From Oscillospiraceae bacterium (lineage in GTDB: Bacteria > Bacillota > Clostridia > Oscillospirales > Oscillospiraceae): a stretch of DNA of 61,046 nucleotides. The DNA lies in NCBI GenBank assembly GCA_017416685.1, contig JAFQBN010000038.1, positions 1 to 61,046 on the forward strand, in the 5' to 3' direction. How positions within the stretch are numbered: position 1 is the first letter of the stretch; the number at the start of each line of letters is the position of its first letter. The translations under genes and the position numbers were made by a program. Shown here piece after piece: positions 57,842 through 61,046 of the stretch. Under the pieces are notes generated by a model. It did not search any database, was not told where the DNA came from, and worked only from the letters and a program-made list of their open reading frames with translations.

Positions 57842-60172
57842 ATGGCGACAACAGAGAATTTTCGGACTCGGCTTGCACGGGTGCGTGCGGAGTCGATACG
57901 ATCGGGCCGGGTGGTGCTTGGGATGCCGGCAGTGTTGGGTGCGGCCCGGGCAGGGTGCTATTTCCTGCTTGCATCGGTGCTGTCCGGCGGTGTGATCATG
58001 GGGGGCAGCGCCCCCTTTGGCGTGGCGCTGGTAGGAGGCGCCGGGTCGGGCATGAATGCCGCGGCGGCTTTGCTTGGGACCTGTGTGGGGTACATTGCGC
58101 TGCTGGGTTTGGTGGAGGGACTGCGGTACGTGGCGGCCGCCATTTTGACTTTTTCCGTGGCCTTTGCCTTCTGCGACACCGGGCTGTACCGCAGTGCGTG
58201 GACCATGCCCGTGGCAGCGGCGGTGATGAATGGCTGCGCCGGTTTTATCTACCTGTCTCAACAGGGATGGCACACCCGGGATGTGATCTGCTTCGTTCTG
58301 GAAGCGGTGATGACGGCGCTTTTTGCCTGCGGATTTCGTTCGGCACTGGCAGGAACGGGGCGACAGGAGTTGGGGCAGCACCGTCTGGGCGGTACGCTGC
58401 TGCTCACGGCGGTACTCATCAGTCTTTCTCAGCTGACCCTGTTTCTTGATATCAGTTTGGGCTGCATTCTGGCCGGCGTAGTGGTGCTTGCGGCAGCCTG
58501 TCAAATGGGGACGGGTAGCGGCGCGGCCTTTGGTGTGGTGCTTGGGGCTGCCATGGACCTGGCAAGGGGGCAAACGCCCCTTTACGTTCTGTGCATGGGG
58601 CTTTCCGGCCTTACAGCGGGCCTTTGCTCCGGGCGGCGGGTGCGGGTGGCCGTCTGCTTTGCCTTGACGGGAACAGCCGGGGTATTGTGGCTGTGGAACG
58701 GCGGATTGAAGGTGGCGGTACTGTGCGAATTGTTTGCCGCAGGGGTGCTGTTTCTTATTATTCCGGCCAAACTGTGGGAGCGGGCCGGGGGACTGTTTCT
58801 GCAGGAACGTGAAGGGCAGGTACAGGACGGTGCCAGAGAGTACGTCAGCGGGCGGCTGACTGCGGCGGCACAGGCCTTTCATTCGCTGCACGAAACGATG
58901 CGCTCGGCATTTCGGCGCACACCGCCCAACGACAGCGACACAGCGGCAGTCTTTGACCGGGCGGCGGACCGGGTGTGCCGGGGATGCGCCCTGCGCAGTG
59001 CCTGCTGGGAGCGGGACTACGTCACCACCTTCAACGCTCTGAACGATGCCACGGGAGCGATGCTTCGCCGGGGCAGTGCGGAAGCGGAGGATTTTCCCGC
59101 CCATTTTTCCGGTAAGTGTATCCGGTTTCGGGAGTTTTTGGCGGCGGTCAACCGGGAACTGACCGGCCTTTTGTGCCGCAGGCAGTACGCAAGCCGTATC
59201 CGGGACAGCCGCAGAGCGGTGTGCAGTCAGTACGGCCAGCTGTCCCAACTGCTGACCGAGGCGGCGCAGGAACTGGGGCAGCCGCTGACGGCCGACCCCG
59301 CCCGCCAGCGGCGGCTGCGCCAGCATCTGTCCCTGATGGGAATGGAGGGAGACGGTGCGGTGTTTTATGACCGGGACCACCACCTGCGTGTGCGCATCTG
59401 TGGCCCGGCGGCGGGACAGCTGGCGGGGGAGCGGGAGGTGGCCAGCCTCTCCGACCTGATGGGCATGCCCCTGTACGTGCTGGAGCAGGGGGGAGAAGTG
59501 CTGACCCTTGCCCAAAGCGAGCCGTTCATGGCGGTGGCGGGCATCGCCGCCCGAAAAAAGGACCGGGAGACGGTCAGCGGCGACGCGGGGACGTGGTTCA
59601 AGCAGGAGGACGGCCAGCTCTACATGCTGCTGTGCGACGGCATGGGCAGCGGAGCCGGGGCCAACCGGGAGAGCGGCCTTGCGGTGCGTCTGCTGGAGCA
59701 GTTTTTGAAGGCGGGGGTGGAGACGGAAAACGCCCTGTCTATTCTCAATGGGGCATTGTCCCTGCGCAGTGAGGAGGAGGGCGGTTTCACCACCGTGGAC
59801 CTGCTGCAGCTGGACCTGTTCACCGGCCGGACGGCGGTGTGGAAGTTTGGCGCGGCTCCCACCTATATCCGAACTGCCGCCGGAGTGAGACGGGTCAGCG
59901 CGACCTCCCTGCCCGCGGGCATGGACCAGCGGGGCGGGCGGCCCGACTGTACCCGACTGACCCTGACCGAGGGGGATTGGGTGCTGATGGTCAGCGACGG
60001 GGTCTGCCCCGACGGGGAGGATGGCTCTCTGCGCGCCCTGCTGGCCCAGTTCAAGGGGGACAGTCCCAAGGAACTGGCGCGGATCGCATTGGAACATCAG
60101 GGGGAAAAGGCGGGGAAGGACGACCGCACCGTGCTGGCGGTGCGGCTGGCCCGCAGACCCGGATGCGGATAA
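57842..60172 (+). CDS. spoIIE: Stage II sporulation protein E (SpoIIE phosphatase)
   Basis: A 776-residue membrane phosphatase. About ten N-terminal transmembrane helices (residues 35-310) are followed by a central regulatory region with a CRGCALRSACW cysteine motif and a C-terminal PP2C domain (LLCDGMGSGAGANRES near residue 600, VLMVSDGV, KDDRTVLAVRL). It dephosphorylates SpoIIAA to activate sigma-F in the forespore and helps place the asymmetric septum. Start after AGGAGG. Its presence shows the host is a spore-former. Confidence 0.95.
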   Translation: MATTENFRTRLARVRAESIRSGRVVLGMPAVLGAARAGCYFLLASVLSGGVIMGGSAPFGVALVGGAGSGMNAAAALLGTCVGYIALLGLVEGLRYVAAAILTFSVAFAFCDTGLYRSAWTMPVAAAVMNGCAGFIYLSQQGWHTRDVICFVLEAVMTALFACGFRSALAGTGRQELGQHRLGGTLLLTAVLISLSQLTLFLDISLGCILAGVVVLAAACQMGTGSGAAFGVVLGAAMDLARGQTPLYVLCMGLSGLTAGLCSGRRVRVAVCFALTGTAGVLWLWNGGLKVAVLCELFAAGVLFLIIPAKLWERAGGLFLQEREGQVQDGAREYVSGRLTAAAQAFHSLHETMRSAFRRTPPNDSDTAAVFDRAADRVCRGCALRSACWERDYVTTFNALNDATGAMLRRGSAEAEDFPAHFSGKCIRFREFLAAVNRELTGLLCRRQYASRIRDSRRAVCSQYGQLSQLLTEAAQELGQPLTADPARQRRLRQHLSLMGMEGDGAVFYDRDHHLRVRICGPAAGQLAGEREVASLSDLMGMPLYVLEQGGEVLTLAQSEPFMAVAGIAARKKDRETVSGDAGTWFKQEDGQLYMLLCDGMGSGAGANRESGLAVRLLEQFLKAGVETENALSILNGALSLRSEEEGGFTTVDLLQLDLFTGRTAVWKFGAAPTYIRTAAGVRRVSATSLPAGMDQRGGRPDCTRLTLTEGDWVLMVSDGVCPDGEDGSLRALLAQFKGDSPKELARIALEHQGEKAGKDDRTVLAVRLARRPGCG

Positions 60173-60178
60173 TTATAC

Positions 60179-60208
60179 TTGACAAAAAGGGACGGATTGT
60201 GATATGTT
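60179..60208 (+). promoter_or_regulatory. fhs promoter
   Basis: A perfect TTGACA and TATGTT spaced by 18 bases, immediately after the spoIIE stop. The start would lie just before the ZTP aptamer. Confidence 0.65.
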
Positions 60209-60214
60209 TAACAA

Positions 60215-60319
60215 GGTCATATGACTGACGGAAGTGGATGGACCACGTGGAGTATGACCGGCTGAACGCCAAAAAAGCCGACCGTCTGGGCGCACCGAAT
60301 TTTTGGTGCGCCCTTATTT
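60215..60319 (+). promoter_or_regulatory. ZTP/ZMP (pfl) riboswitch with terminator
   Basis: The aptamer has the closing stem GGTCATA/TATGACC around ACTGACGGAAGTGG...CCACGTGGAG, then the conserved GCCGACCGTCTGGGC segment. The last bases also form the 5' arm of GGGCGCACC-GGTGCGCCC followed by TTATTTTTT. Ligand (ZTP or ZMP, alarmones of 10-formyl-THF shortage) would stabilise the aptamer and prevent termination, turning on fhs. Confidence 0.87.
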
Positions 60320-60349
60320 TTTGGGAAAGTCAAAAGGAGGACACCACCT

Positions 60350-61046
60350 ATGATGACCGATATCGAAATTGCCCAGAGTACGAAAATGCTGCCCATTGCC
60401 GACGTTGCCAAACGTTTGGGTGTGGACGAGGAACAGATGGAGATGTACGGCCGCTACAAGGCCAAGGTGGATATCACCGCCCTGCGCAATACGCCCCGCA
60501 AGGGCAAGTTGATTCTGGTCACTGCCATCAACCCCACGCCCGCAGGTGAGGGTAAGACCACTACCAGCGTGGGTCTGGCCGACGCCCTGGCCAAGCTGGA
60601 TAAGAACGTGTGCCTTGCCCTGCGCGAGCCGTCCCTCGGCCCTGTGTTCGGTGTCAAGGGCGGTGCCGCCGGCGGCGGCATGGCTCAGGTGGTGCCCATG
60701 GAGGACATCAACCTGCACTTCACCGGCGACTTCCATGCCATCGGTGCGGCCAACAACCTGCTGGCCGCCATGCTGGACAATCACATTCAGCAGGGCAATG
60801 CTCTGGGCATCGACGTCAAGCGCATTACCTGGAAGCGCTGCGTGGATATGAATGACCGCCAGCTGCGCAACATCATCAACGGTCTGGGCGGCCGTATGCA
60901 GGGCGTGCCCCGTGAGGACGGCTTCGACATCACCGTAGCCAGCGAAATTATGGCTGTGCTGTGCCTTGCCAGCGACCTTGTGGACCTGTAGGCCCGTCTG
61001 GGCCGCATGGTGGTGGGCTACACCTTTGATGATAAGCCTGTGCTGG
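60350..61046 (+). CDS. fhs: Formate--tetrahydrofolate ligase, 5' part, with in-frame TAG
   Basis: An N-10 formyl-THF synthetase that joins formate to tetrahydrofolate with ATP, feeding purine synthesis and the Wood-Ljungdahl methyl branch. The first 213 residues are standard ([18 protein letters not shown], the [15 protein letters not shown] region, [14 protein letters not shown]). At 60989-60991 the expected Lys/Glu codon is TAG, after which the same frame continues [18 protein letters not shown] to the window end, as in intact homologues. The gene is thus either broken, read through, or carries a sequence error. Start ATG 60350 after AAAGGAGG. Confidence 0.88.

Noticed and set aside
57638-60097. 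Long opposite-strand open frames over spoIIE, gdpP (3847-5871), the amidase (39085-41055) and terL (28496-29815)
   Set aside because: They are antisense shadows of GC-rich real genes. They have no ribosome sites and no recognisable domains, and their low-complexity composition mirrors the real gene's codon bias.
60989-60991. TAG as evidence of routine pyrrolysine decoding
   Set aside because: Other genes in the window, such as the cro-like gene, the DUF551 gene and tnpB, end at TAG as a normal stop. A mutation or sequence error is simpler.

Overview
The window is a stretch of a GC-rich, spore-forming low-GC-phylum (Firmicutes) chromosome, most likely a gut Clostridia of the Oscillospiraceae type, carrying one complete-looking prophage of about 45.5 kb. 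The taxonomic guess rests on the gene order (ftsH-tilS-hpt, dnaB-rplI-gdpP, ybaB-dnaX-SRP RNA), the large Gram-positive SRP RNA, SpoIIE, and a ZTP-riboswitch-controlled formate--tetrahydrofolate ligase gene.

Left chromosomal arm (1-10060): a leftward housekeeping block encodes the start of a probable FtsH, Hpt, TilS, DnaB, ribosomal protein L9, GdpP, TrmO, a membrane methyltransferase-like protein, YbaB and DnaX, preceded by SRP RNA. A rightward promoter then drives tRNA-Thr and tRNA-Tyr. Right chromosomal arm (55515-61046): a MATE transporter, a HAD phosphatase, SpoIIE, and fhs behind a ZTP riboswitch. The fhs frame is broken by one in-frame TAG.

The prophage (10008-55514) sits in tRNA-Tyr. 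The last 53 bases of the tRNA are repeated exactly at both ends, so the tRNA stays intact on the left. The left end holds lysogeny genes: a stand-alone Spo0A-type DNA-binding protein, a ribbon-helix-helix protein, a tyrosine integrase, a NYN-type RNase with a structured leader RNA, ImmA, a CI-type repressor, a Cro-like protein, and four operator palindromes. A long rightward early operon follows: DNA-binding proteins, a PAPS-reductase-like ATPase, an HNH nuclease, a DUF4406-MazG fusion, a probable annealing protein with a PD-(D/E)XK nuclease, and a replication initiator with an internal iteron cluster. Next comes a full diversity-generating retroelement (two variable target proteins, Avd, template repeat, reverse transcriptase), set before the packaging genes rather than in the tail module.

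The late genes (terminase, portal, Prp-like protease, scaffold, N4-gp56-type capsid, fibre proteins, holin, endolysin, a large tail/neck protein, an internal protein and a 2160-residue polyvalent protein) include no tape-measure, tail-tube or sheath gene. This suggests a short-tailed (podovirus-like) virion. The late block is interrupted by an opposite-strand operon (46661 to 43070) encoding a zinc ribbon, an Hfq homologue, Gp157, a HIRAN protein, small proteins and TnpB. That operon is apparently controlled by a ribbon-helix-helix protein acting on two perfect palindromes.

The observations most worth follow-up are the two-target retroelement, the Hfq/HIRAN/TnpB operon, the phage Prp protease with matching cleavage motifs in scaffold and capsid, twin terminator/antiterminator leader RNAs, and the NYN RNase with its terminated leader RNA.
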